Shown here: positions 6,243 through 12,580 of the stretch, piece by piece
Position numbering within the stretch: position 1 is the stretch's first letter
Layout: each line of letters begins with the position of its first letter
NCBI GenBank assembly: GCA_025450155.1
Contig: JANWIB010000029.1
Span: 1 to 12,580, forward strand
Origin: Sphingobacteriaceae bacterium
Lineage (GTDB): Bacteria; Bacteroidota; Bacteroidia; Sphingobacteriales; Sphingobacteriaceae
Direction: 5' to 3'
Length of the DNA stretch: 12,580 nt
Translations under genes and position numbers: made by a program
Notes under the pieces: model-generated
The model's input: only the letters and a program-made list of their open reading frames with translations
Database searches by the model: none
What the model was told of the DNA's origin: nothing

Positions 6243-7949
6243 ATGATTGCTAAAAAACCAAGAACATATATCCCTAAAAACCTGGAAGTAAAATGGGAAA
6301 ACCTGGATCCGATATTTCAGGAGTTACAAAACCGGGAAATCAATTCGGTTGAGGACCTTGAAAACTGGCTAAGAAACCGCAGCGAATTGGAAGCAGCTTT
6401 AGAAGAAGACTTTGCCTGGCGCTACATTAAAATGACATGCGACACGAACAGCGAAAAGCTCTTGCAGGATTTTCAGTATTTCGCTACGGAAATTGAGCCT
6501 AAAATTGCGCCCATTGCCAATGAACTGAATAAAAAGTTCATCAACAGCCCCTATTTAGAAAACCTGGATCCACATACCTATTTTGTTTATATCCGCGGCA
6601 TTAAAAAAGCGCTGGAATTGTTCCGGGAAGAAAATATTCCTTTATTCACTGAAATACAGGTAGAACAACAGAAATACCAATCCATTACCGGCGCCATGAG
6701 TGTGACTCTGGATGGGAAAGAGTATACGTTAGAACAGGCTTCGGTTTTTTTAAAAGACACCGACCGGGCAAAACGCCAACAAGCGTGGGAGGCCATTACC
6801 AAACGCCGCCTACAGGATAAAGACAAACTGGATGAGTTATTTAATGGCTTGTTAAAACTCCGTCATCAGGTTGCAAAAAATGCCGGTTTTGAAAACTTTC
6901 GCGATTATATGTTCCAGGCTTTAGGCCGATTTGACTACACCCCGCATGATTGTTATAAATTTCATGAGGCCATAGAACGCGACATTGTTCCGATTTTATA
7001 CCAGCAGGCTGAAGCACGAAAAAAAGCCCTGCAGTTAGAGTCGCTGAAGCCCTGGGATATGGACGTGGATATTTCCGGGAAACCGGCATTAAAACCGTTT
7101 AATAGTGGGCAAGAACTTATTGATAAATCCATCGCCTGTTTTGAAGCCTTAGGCCCTTATTTGGGCGAACGCTTAAAAATAATGAAGGCAAACAGCCTGT
7201 TTGATGTAGAAAGCCGCAAGGGCAAAGCTCCCGGCGGTTATAATTATCCTTTAGCCGAAACCGGCGCTCCGTTCATCTTTATGAACTCAGCGAATACCTT
7301 TCGCGACCTGACCACCATGGTGCATGAAGGGGGACATGCGGTGCATACTTTTATTACCGCTGATCTGGAGTTAAATGATTTCAAACACTGCCCCTCCGAA
7401 GTGGCCGAACTGGCTTCAATGAGTATGGAGCTGATCTCGATGGATAAATGGGATGTTTTCTTTTATAACGAAGCCGATTTAAAACGGGCCAAACGGGATC
7501 AGTTGAAAGATGTGTTAAAAACGCTTCCCTGGGTAGCCGTGGTCGATCAGTTTCAGCATTGGATTTACACCAATCCTGATCATACTACCGGGGAACGCCG
7601 CGAAGCCTGGAAACAAATCTTTGAGCCTTTTGGCGAAAACTTTGCCGACTGGACGGGTTATGAAGAGGCATTGGAGAACTTGTGGCAAAAGCAATTGCAT
7701 ATTTTCGAAGTGCCGTTTTATTATATCGAATATGGCATTGCGCAGTTAGGCGCCATTGCCGTTTGGAAAAACTACAAGGAAAACCCACAGGAAGCCTTAT
7801 CCAACTATTTAGCAGCCTTAAAACTAGGCTACACCAAAACCATCAAAGAGATTTACGAAACCGCAGGTATTAAGTTCGACTTTAGCGCTGTGTATGTTAA
7901 ACAACTGGCCGATTTTGTGAAAGCGGAATTAGCCAAGCTGGAGGATTAG
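6243..7949 (+). CDS. M3 family oligoendopeptidase (PepF-like zinc metallopeptidase)
   Basis: This 568-residue protein is a full-length M3 metallopeptidase that cleaves short peptides, probably in the cytoplasm since no signal peptide is present. The zinc site is clear: HEGGH (His361, Glu362, His365), with the third ligand most likely Glu389 in SEVAELASMSMELIS. The segment preceding it (NYPLAETGAPFIFMNS, FRDLTTMV) and the C-terminal PFYYIEYGIAQLGA (residues 491-504), whose tyrosines line the active site in relatives, also fit. Length (about 560-570) and sequence suggest the M3 branch related to, but distinct from, classical Lactococcus-type PepF, so I give no symbol. A role in peptide turnover is known for the family. 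It stands alone, divergent from the secreted-protein gene, with its own -7 element. Base composition looks somewhat more GC-rich than its neighbours. Confidence 0.94.
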   Translation: MIAKKPRTYIPKNLEVKWENLDPIFQELQNREINSVEDLENWLRNRSELEAALEEDFAWRYIKMTCDTNSEKLLQDFQYFATEIEPKIAPIANELNKKFINSPYLENLDPHTYFVYIRGIKKALELFREENIPLFTEIQVEQQKYQSITGAMSVTLDGKEYTLEQASVFLKDTDRAKRQQAWEAITKRRLQDKDKLDELFNGLLKLRHQVAKNAGFENFRDYMFQALGRFDYTPHDCYKFHEAIERDIVPILYQQAEARKKALQLESLKPWDMDVDISGKPALKPFNSGQELIDKSIACFEALGPYLGERLKIMKANSLFDVESRKGKAPGGYNYPLAETGAPFIFMNSANTFRDLTTMVHEGGHAVHTFITADLELNDFKHCPSEVAELASMSMELISMDKWDVFFYNEADLKRAKRDQLKDVLKTLPWVAVVDQFQHWIYTNPDHTTGERREAWKQIFEPFGENFADWTGYEEALENLWQKQLHIFEVPFYYIEYGIAQLGAIAVWKNYKENPQEALSNYLAALKLGYTKTIKEIYETAGIKFDFSAVYVKQLADFVKAELAKLED

Positions 7950-7966
7950 CACTAAGCCGACTTAAT

Positions 7967-8034
7967 TGTCATTGCGAACAGAACCAGGAATCTCATTTAT
8001 ATAATAAAGATGTCTCACGTTGTTCGACATGACA
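7967..8034. repeat. Degenerate inverted repeat of a dispersed Bacteroidota type
   Basis: The left arm begins TGTCATTGCGAACAG (7967) and the reverse complement of the right arm begins TGTCATGTCGAACAA (from 8034). The arms agree at 18 of the first 27 positions and flank an 8-base AT-only centre. Both resemble the short repeats with a core like TGTCATTTCGAACGAAG that I recall as scattered in Bacteroidota intergenic regions, in palindromic pairs. The element starts 17 bp after the M3 peptidase stop and ends 144 bp before the permease gene. As RNA it could form a long imperfect hairpin and may help to end transcription or protect the 3' end. It carries no gene. Confidence 0.6.
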
Positions 8035-8060
8035 TTGTCTATTATTTCCTTAGCTTGTCC

Positions 8061-8086
8061 ATAGAGATAAGCGTTAGTGTCTCTAT
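8061..8086. other. Small hairpin-forming inverted repeat
   Basis: ATAGAGATA (8061-8069) and TGTCTCTAT (8078-8086) pair over 9 bp including one G-T wobble, with an 8-nt loop. It follows the larger repeat in the spacer between the M3 peptidase and the permease. No T-run follows directly, so it is not a good intrinsic terminator, and it lies upstream of the predicted permease promoter. Function is unknown and it may be a repeat remnant. Confidence 0.35.
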
Positions 8087-8142
8087 AAGAGTAATCCTTT
8101 CTATTTTTAATTAAAACCTGTTCATCAAACTAAAATAATTTT

Positions 8143-8150
8143 TATGTTTG
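8143..8150 (+). promoter_or_regulatory. -7 promoter element for the APC permease
   Basis: TATGTTTG is a perfect TAnnTTTG match. Transcription would start near 8157, giving a leader of about 22 nt before the ATG at 8179. The bases about 20 bp upstream (TGTT, 8119-8122) match the -33 TTTG poorly. Confidence 0.55.
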
Positions 8151-8178
8151 ATAAACGATCATTCAATCCAAGCGATAC

Positions 8179-9888
8179 ATGGCAAAACTGTTTCGAAAAA
8201 AAAGCATCAGCAATATTTTAAAAGATCAACAATCCGGTTATTCTGATATCGAGCAGGAAGAAACGAGACTGCATAAAGTTTTAAAGGTTAAAGATTTAAC
8301 TTCCATGGGCATCGCGGCCGTAATTGGGGCCGGAATTTTCTCTACCATCGGTACGGCATCTTTTAACGGTGGACCGGGAGTTTCCATATTATTTATTATT
8401 ACTGCCGTAACCTGTGGTTTTTCGGCGTTGTGTTATGCCGAATTTGCGTCACGGGTTCCCGTTGCCGGAAGCGCTTATACCTACGCTTATGTTGCCTTTG
8501 GCGAATTAATTGCCTGGATTATTGGTTGGGCGCTAATTTTGGAATATGCCATTGGAAATATTGTGGTGGCTATTTCATGGAGCGGCTACTTCAACAATCT
8601 CTTACAGGGCTTTAAGATAAATCTGCCGGGATGGTTAACCATGGATCATTCTACCGCTTTAATGCGTTATGAGGAGGCCAAAACAGCAATGCAAACTGCT
8701 GGAACCGGTACACTAAACACCACCTTACAGGAAGGGTACGATGCCTGGATGACGGCTCCGCAAATTGGCGACTATAAGTTATTCCTGAATATCCCCGCCA
8801 TGCTCATTGTTATTCTGGTAACTTGGCTGGCTTATATAGGGATTAAAGAAAGCAAGAAAAGCACCAATTTAATGGTGGCACTAAAAATCGCCGTGATTAT
8901 TTTTGTCATCGCTATTGGCTTTTTTTATGTGGATACCAACAACTGGCATCCTTTTCTGCCTAATGGCTTTGCAGGAGTTTTAAGAGGAGTTTCGGCAGTA
9001 TTCTATGCTTATATTGGGTTTGATGCCATTTCTACCACAGCCGAAGAATGCGAAAATCCACAGCGGGATATGCCCAAAGGCATGATCTATTCTCTCGTGA
9101 TTTGTACAATTCTGTACATCCTCATTGCATTAGTTCTAACTGGCATGGTGCATTACAGCGAATTAAAAGTAGATGATCCGTTGGCATTTGTTTTCGAACG
9201 GATTAACAAACCTTGGATCAGCTATATTATTTCTGTCAGTGCGGTTATAGCCACTACCAGCGTTTTATTAGTTTTTCAATTAGGCCAACCCCGCATCTGG
9301 ATGAGCATGAGCCGCGATGGATTATTACCCAAAAAATTCAGCAAAGTTCATCCTAAATTTAAAACACCTTCTTTTTCTACGATTGTAACCGGATTTTTAG
9401 TAGCTATTCCTGCTTTGTTCCTGGATATTACTTTGGTAACCGACTTAACAAGCATTGGAACCTTGTTTGCATTTGTATTGGTTTGCGGTGGCGTATTGTA
9501 TTTACCCAAAGATGAAAATCCTACGCAAAAGCGCTTTCGAATACCTTATGTAAATGGGAAATATATTATTCCGGCATTGGTTATTTTTTGCGGATTCTTA
9601 TTTAAAGACCACATAGCCGGAACCATGAATTTTGAAGAGGGCTGGCAAAACTGGCAACACAACATCCCTTTTTACCTATTCGTAATAATTAGTGTAGGAT
9701 GTGCGGTGTTATCCTTTAAAAACAACTTCTCGCTGATACCCATTTTAGGACTTTTGAGTTGTTTCTACTTAATGACAGAAATCCCTATTAAAAACTGGCT
9801 GGTATTTACGCTATGGCTTGTAGTAGGGCTTATGATCTATTTCTCGTACAGTTATAAAAACAGTCGCTTAAATAAGAAAAGTAGTTAA
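8179..9888 (+). CDS. APC-superfamily amino acid permease (CAT/YfnA-like)
   Basis: This 569-residue inner-membrane protein belongs to the amino acid-polyamine-organocation superfamily and resembles the cationic amino acid transporter branch. The unwound first helix carries VIGAGIF (48-54). Further family marks are AEFASRVPVAGSAYTYAY (87-104), EYAIGN (122-127), YAYIGFDAISTTAEECENPQRDMP (276-299) and QPRIWMSMSRDGLLP (370-384). I count about twelve or more hydrophobic segments, and the charged N-terminus (about 30 residues) should be cytoplasmic. A hydrophilic stretch of about 50 residues (151-200) between membrane segments probably faces the periplasm. The substrate, some amino acid, cannot be told from sequence. 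The gene has its own -7 element and converges on kup with 9 bp between the stop codons. No SD is visible. Confidence 0.92.
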   Translation: MAKLFRKKSISNILKDQQSGYSDIEQEETRLHKVLKVKDLTSMGIAAVIGAGIFSTIGTASFNGGPGVSILFIITAVTCGFSALCYAEFASRVPVAGSAYTYAYVAFGELIAWIIGWALILEYAIGNIVVAISWSGYFNNLLQGFKINLPGWLTMDHSTALMRYEEAKTAMQTAGTGTLNTTLQEGYDAWMTAPQIGDYKLFLNIPAMLIVILVTWLAYIGIKESKKSTNLMVALKIAVIIFVIAIGFFYVDTNNWHPFLPNGFAGVLRGVSAVFYAYIGFDAISTTAEECENPQRDMPKGMIYSLVICTILYILIALVLTGMVHYSELKVDDPLAFVFERINKPWISYIISVSAVIATTSVLLVFQLGQPRIWMSMSRDGLLPKKFSKVHPKFKTPSFSTIVTGFLVAIPALFLDITLVTDLTSIGTLFAFVLVCGGVLYLPKDENPTQKRFRIPYVNGKYIIPALVIFCGFLFKDHIAGTMNFEEGWQNWQHNIPFYLFVIISVGCAVLSFKNNFSLIPILGLLSCFYLMTEIPIKNWLVFTLWLVVGLMIYFSYSYKNSRLNKKSS

Positions 9889-9897
9889 ATCTCTTAA

Positions 9898-11847
9898 TTA
9901 TTCTTCTAAAGGAATCCGTTTCAGTGCAATATCCTCTGTTGTAGAAACTACTAACGGCACCTGTTCAACGGTAACAAAACTCAAATCCAACCCAAAACCC
10001 CGTTCTTCCGATAAGCTTAGCCGCTTCAGCATAAAATAATAATCCATTACCAGGCGTTCAATAAAGCTCAGTCTGTTGGCCCTGGAAAGAACTTTTTCCA
10101 AAACAACAAACCTAAAATCACCAACTATTTTGTGCTTGTGTAAAGACTCGTATTTACTGGTAATATCCACTTCTCCTTTTCTCACTAATTCTTCCACAAC
10201 CACCCTAAATAATAAATTAATACGCTGTTCAATCCTAAATCCAAGCTTAAAATCAACCCGAATCAATTTGCCAGGTATTAACTGTTCTACTTTATATTCC
10301 CGGGTATAGGGTTCATCCATTACATCTACATGGACAAGCCAATACACATCCGCTCGCTTAGGTTGCTTTTGCAGGATAGAGTAAATGATTTTCGATTCGA
10401 CTTCTGACTTAAAGTTAGCGCTGGTGAGATACACCAATTGCGATGCATATTTTGGCACAGAAGTATCTTCACTCAACTCGCTAAGGAGTGGATAATAGTC
10501 CTCAATCTCCACAAATTTCACATACCTGTTCTTAATACGCCTGGCTTTAGCCCACGACCACATGACAGAGAAAAGAATCGCCCCGACAATTAAAGTAAAC
10601 CAGCCTCCATATAAAATTTTGATCAGATTTCCGGAAAGGAAAGTGAGTTCAATAATCCCATAAATGGTTAAAAAGATAACAATAAGATAAGTAGGAAACT
10701 TTTTTCGCTTAAGAAACACAGAAACCAGTATGGTGGTCATCAACATCGTAACTGTAATAGATAAACCATAAGCATGCTCCATATTTCCTGATTCTTTAAA
10801 CACACCAATAACAAGCATACAGCCCAACCATAATAGCAAATTCATAGATGGAACATACAACTGTCCCTTCTGATTTGTTGGGTAATTAATTCTAACCTTC
10901 GGCCATAAATTCAATCTCACAGCTTCTGAAATCAAAGTAAATGATCCCGATATAAGCGCCTGGCTGGCAATGATAGCCGCCATGGTAGCTATCCCGATAC
11001 CATAAATCAAGAACCAATCAGGCATTAAATGGTAAAATGGATTATCATTTTCTCCCAAACTGGCACCCTGGTGTTGCAATAGCCAAACTCCCTGTCCAAA
11101 ATAATTAAGCAGAAGGCAGGATTTTACATAAATCCAACTAATGCGAATATTTGAACGACCACAGTGTCCCAAATCCGAATACAATGCCTCAGCCCCTGTA
11201 GTACAAAGAAAAACACCTCCCAATATTAAGAAAGCCTCCGGATTAGTAGATAGAAGTTTATAGGCATAGTAAGGATTAATCGCTTTTAAAATCTCAGGCA
11301 ATTGAAACACATATATACTCCCTAAAACCGCCAGCATGGTAAACCATAGCAACATAATAGGGCCGAATGCTTTCCCCACCAGGGAAGTCCCAAACTGTTG
11401 TATAAGAAAAAGTATCGTGATTATTGAAATCACAATAGGAATAGTTGGAAGCCCCGGATACCTAAGCCCTAAACCTTCAATGGCGGCCGAAACTGTAATA
11501 GGTGGCGTAATAATACCATCTGCTAATAGGGCACTCCCTCCTATCATTGCAGGTATAACTAACCATTTGGCTTTCCTTTTGACTAAAGAATATAATGAAA
11601 AAATTCCACCCTCACCTTTATTATCTGCCTGCAAGGTTATCAGCACATACTTTATTGTTGTTTGCAAGGTTAGGGTCCAGAAGATACAGGATAGCCCCCC
11701 AAGTATCAGATCTGTTGTTATTACCCGGTCTCCAATAATAGCTTTGAAAACGTATAAAGGTGAAGTACCGATGTCGCCGTAGATAATTCCCAAACTGATT
11801 AATAAACCAGCGCCGGATAGCTTATGGAGGTCCTTATGAGTTGCCAA
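9898..11847 (-). CDS. kup: Kup potassium transporter
   Basis: This is a KUP/HAK/KT family potassium-proton symporter, full length (649 aa) with about twelve N-terminal membrane segments and a cytoplasmic C-terminal domain of about 200 residues. Signatures include GIIYGDIGTSPLYV (20-33), ADNKGEGGIFSLYSL (74-88), GSALLADGIITPPITVS (104-120) and FLCTTGAEALYSDLGH further on. The frame has no ATG near its start. I choose the TTG at 11847, giving MATHKDLHKLSGAG like other Bacteroidota Kup proteins. A perfect promoter (11869-11899) fires downstream of the other candidate, a TTG at 11898, so that longer reading would not be on the transcript. No potassium or c-di-AMP riboswitch could fit in the short leader. 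The gene converges on the permease gene and is divergent from the sorting-domain protein. Confidence 0.96.
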   Translation of the reverse strand: MATHKDLHKLSGAGLLISLGIIYGDIGTSPLYVFKAIIGDRVITTDLILGGLSCIFWTLTLQTTIKYVLITLQADNKGEGGIFSLYSLVKRKAKWLVIPAMIGGSALLADGIITPPITVSAAIEGLGLRYPGLPTIPIVISIITILFLIQQFGTSLVGKAFGPIMLLWFTMLAVLGSIYVFQLPEILKAINPYYAYKLLSTNPEAFLILGGVFLCTTGAEALYSDLGHCGRSNIRISWIYVKSCLLLNYFGQGVWLLQHQGASLGENDNPFYHLMPDWFLIYGIGIATMAAIIASQALISGSFTLISEAVRLNLWPKVRINYPTNQKGQLYVPSMNLLLWLGCMLVIGVFKESGNMEHAYGLSITVTMLMTTILVSVFLKRKKFPTYLIVIFLTIYGIIELTFLSGNLIKILYGGWFTLIVGAILFSVMWSWAKARRIKNRYVKFVEIEDYYPLLSELSEDTSVPKYASQLVYLTSANFKSEVESKIIYSILQKQPKRADVYWLVHVDVMDEPYTREYKVEQLIPGKLIRVDFKLGFRIEQRINLLFRVVVEELVRKGEVDITSKYESLHKHKIVGDFRFVVLEKVLSRANRLSFIERLVMDYYFMLKRLSLSEERGFGLDLSFVTVEQVPLVVSTTEDIALKRIPLEE

Positions 11848-11868
11848 TTTGTCTAAGTAAAGCGGGCA

Positions 11869-11899
11869 CAAAAGTACATTTTGATATACAATTAACAAA
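11869..11899 (-). promoter_or_regulatory. Bacteroidota promoter (-33/-7) for kup
   Basis: On the minus strand TTTG (11899-11896) is followed by a 19-bp spacer and TACTTTTG (11876-11869), matching TTTG-N19-TAnnTTTG exactly. Transcription should start near 11862, about 15 nt before the TTG start codon at 11847. It is the only match in the window with both elements perfect and correctly spaced, and it decides the kup start. Confidence 0.75.
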
Positions 11900-11948
11900 G
11901 GCGAAAATTAGGATAATCATCTTTTTAACTCGATTACTTCATAGTATT

Positions 11949-11986
11949 GTTAAAATATGTTAAAAGACTAAAAAAATATTTTTTTA
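11949..11986. other. Very AT-rich stretch with repeats in the kup/sorting-domain intergenic region
   Basis: Two copies of GTTAAAA (11949-11955 and 11959-11965) lie 10 bp apart, on one face of the helix. They are followed by an 18-bp perfect palindrome, TAAAAAAATATTTTTTTA (11969-11986). Together they lie upstream of the -7 element of the sorting-domain gene and could be bent DNA, an upstream promoter element or a binding site. In DNA this AT-rich, chance is a serious alternative. Confidence 0.3.
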
Positions 11987-12012
11987 AATAAAACATCTTG
12001 ATATTTTATTTA

Positions 12013-12020
12013 TATTTTTG
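12013..12020 (+). promoter_or_regulatory. -7 promoter element for the T9SS sorting-domain protein
   Basis: TATTTTTG is a perfect TAnnTTTG match with a predicted start near 12027, leaving a leader of about 11 nt before the ATG at 12038. There is no TTTG at the -33 distance, where the sequence is A-rich. Confidence 0.45.
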
Positions 12021-12037
12021 CAGGGAATATTAACTGA

Positions 12038-12580
12038 ATGAAGAAACTCTACACTAAGCCCGTATTTACTTTTGTGTTATTAAGTGCAATTCTTGCATTT
12101 AATAGTCATAAGGTATTCGCTTATGAGTTTGAGGCGTTGGCAGATACGACTAAAAGCAAAACATCTGGCAAACAGCCTAAAATTACCGATACCCGTGTAA
12201 ACAAGCCTGAGTTTTTAAAAAGCGGATTAAGAATAAAGTTTACTCCTTTTAAACCTATAAATATTAAACCAGGCACTACAGCAACTGCAGATACAAAAAA
12301 TGAGGCAGCCCAAGACGATGGAAAAATATTGAGTAATGTAAAGGTTTACCCCAACCCTGTACAAGATGAAATCAACTTGTCTTATAAGGTAAATAAAGAC
12401 GCTAACGTTACCATTAAAATTATGGACGTTTTAGGTAATGAAATAAGCACACTGCTATCCCAAAAACTTGCGGCAGGAGAACAGGTAAACACGTTTAATA
12501 TTGCTTCCAGGCTAAATAGTGGTTTTTATTTTATCCGTCTTATGGTAGGCAACGAAATTGTTGTTAAAAGAATCTCCGTC
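12038..12580 (+). CDS. Small exported protein with T9SS type A sorting domain (3' end cut)
   Basis: The frame is open for 181 codons up to the window edge. It begins with a signal peptide (MKKLYTKP, then a hydrophobic run, likely cleaved after KVFA at residue 28). Residues 29-97 are low complexity, rich in Lys, Thr, Pro and Asp, with no domain I recognise. Residues 98-181 form a T9SS type A C-terminal sorting domain: VYPNPVQDEINLSY, then IKIMDVLGNEI, AAGEQ, and the end LNSGFYFIRLMVGNEIVVKRISV. In known cargo this domain directs passage through the T9SS outer-membrane translocon and is then removed or joined to surface polysaccharide. As such domains usually stop a few residues after a KRISV-like end, the protein is probably almost complete. 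The leftover mature chain would be only about 70 residues. No SD is visible. PorT elsewhere in the window is a component of the matching secretion machinery. Confidence 0.9.
   Translation, partial: MKKLYTKPVFTFVLLSAILAFNSHKVFAYEFEALADTTKSKTSGKQPKITDTRVNKPEFLKSGLRIKFTPFKPINIKPGTTATADTKNEAAQDDGKILSNVKVYPNPVQDEINLSYKVNKDANVTIKIMDVLGNEISTLLSQKLAAGEQVNTFNIASRLNSGFYFIRLMVGNEIVVKRISV

Noticed and set aside
6587..7873. Several open frames of 60-82 codons antisense to or out of frame with the M3 peptidase
   Set aside because: They are shadows of a well-supported coding gene, with no signal peptide, domain or start context of their own.
11336..11782. Open frame of 148 codons on the plus strand inside kup
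   Set aside because: It lies entirely antisense to the strongly conserved Kup membrane domain. Its sequence is the mirror of that reading frame and shows no family features of its own.
11848..12037. Riboswitch or structured RNA leader between kup and the sorting-domain gene
   Set aside because: Both predicted leaders are about 10-15 nt, and the region is almost pure A/T without stable paired stems.
1..12580. CRISPR array, tRNA or rRNA genes, insertion sequence, toxin-antitoxin or other defence system
   Set aside because: No regularly spaced repeats, no cloverleaf or rRNA-like stretches and no transposase, nuclease or toxin motifs were seen. All long open frames are accounted for by the genes listed.

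Overview
The window looks like a chromosomal segment of a Bacteroidota bacterium, most likely of the Sphingobacteriales. The main reasons are a PorT-type component of the type IX secretion system (T9SS) directly behind ubiE, a protein ending in a T9SS type A C-terminal sorting domain, several perfect Bacteroidota -7 promoter elements (TAnnTTTG, one with the matching -33 TTTG at 19 bp), and start sites that almost all lack a Shine-Dalgarno (SD) sequence. The DNA is AT-rich and coding-dense. I see no rRNA, tRNA, CRISPR array, prophage or insertion sequence.

Left block (1-3680, minus strand). Reading in the direction of transcription, this is ubiE, porT, a YdfG-like short-chain dehydrogenase, a YqeY-family protein, an alpha/beta hydrolase, and the first codons of a further gene that leaves the window. 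ubiE and porT overlap by 4 bp (ATGA), and the other gaps are 3 to 90 bp, so this is probably one operon with at least one internal promoter. Right of it, divergently transcribed, engB (3792-4415) and a UbiA-type prenyltransferase (4418-5278) lie 2 bp apart. The prenyltransferase and ubiE flank the same intergenic region and both fit menaquinone synthesis; the prenyltransferase resembles the form associated with the futalosine route (MqnP).

Middle and right (5270-12037). An unrecognised secreted protein (minus) overlaps the end of the prenyltransferase by 9 bp. It is divergent from an M3-family oligoendopeptidase (6243-7949). A 229-bp spacer follows, holding a degenerate inverted repeat of a type dispersed in Bacteroidota genomes, then a second small hairpin, then a good -7 element for an APC-superfamily amino acid permease (8179-9888). 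The permease converges on a Kup potassium transporter with a TTG start and the best promoter in the window.

Right end (12038-12580, plus strand). This is a small exported protein made of a signal peptide, about 70 low-complexity residues and a T9SS type A sorting domain, cut by the window edge probably within a few residues of its end. The window thus holds one T9SS component (PorT) and one likely T9SS cargo, about 9 kb apart.

Most genes are housekeeping and I do not claim a new multi-gene system. The most unusual local signal is the yqeY leader (about 1342-1371). It has a tandemly duplicated SD motif plus an upstream arm resembling the 16S 3' tail, in a window where no other gene has a convincing SD. 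Second is the minimal, nearly cargo-less T9SS substrate.
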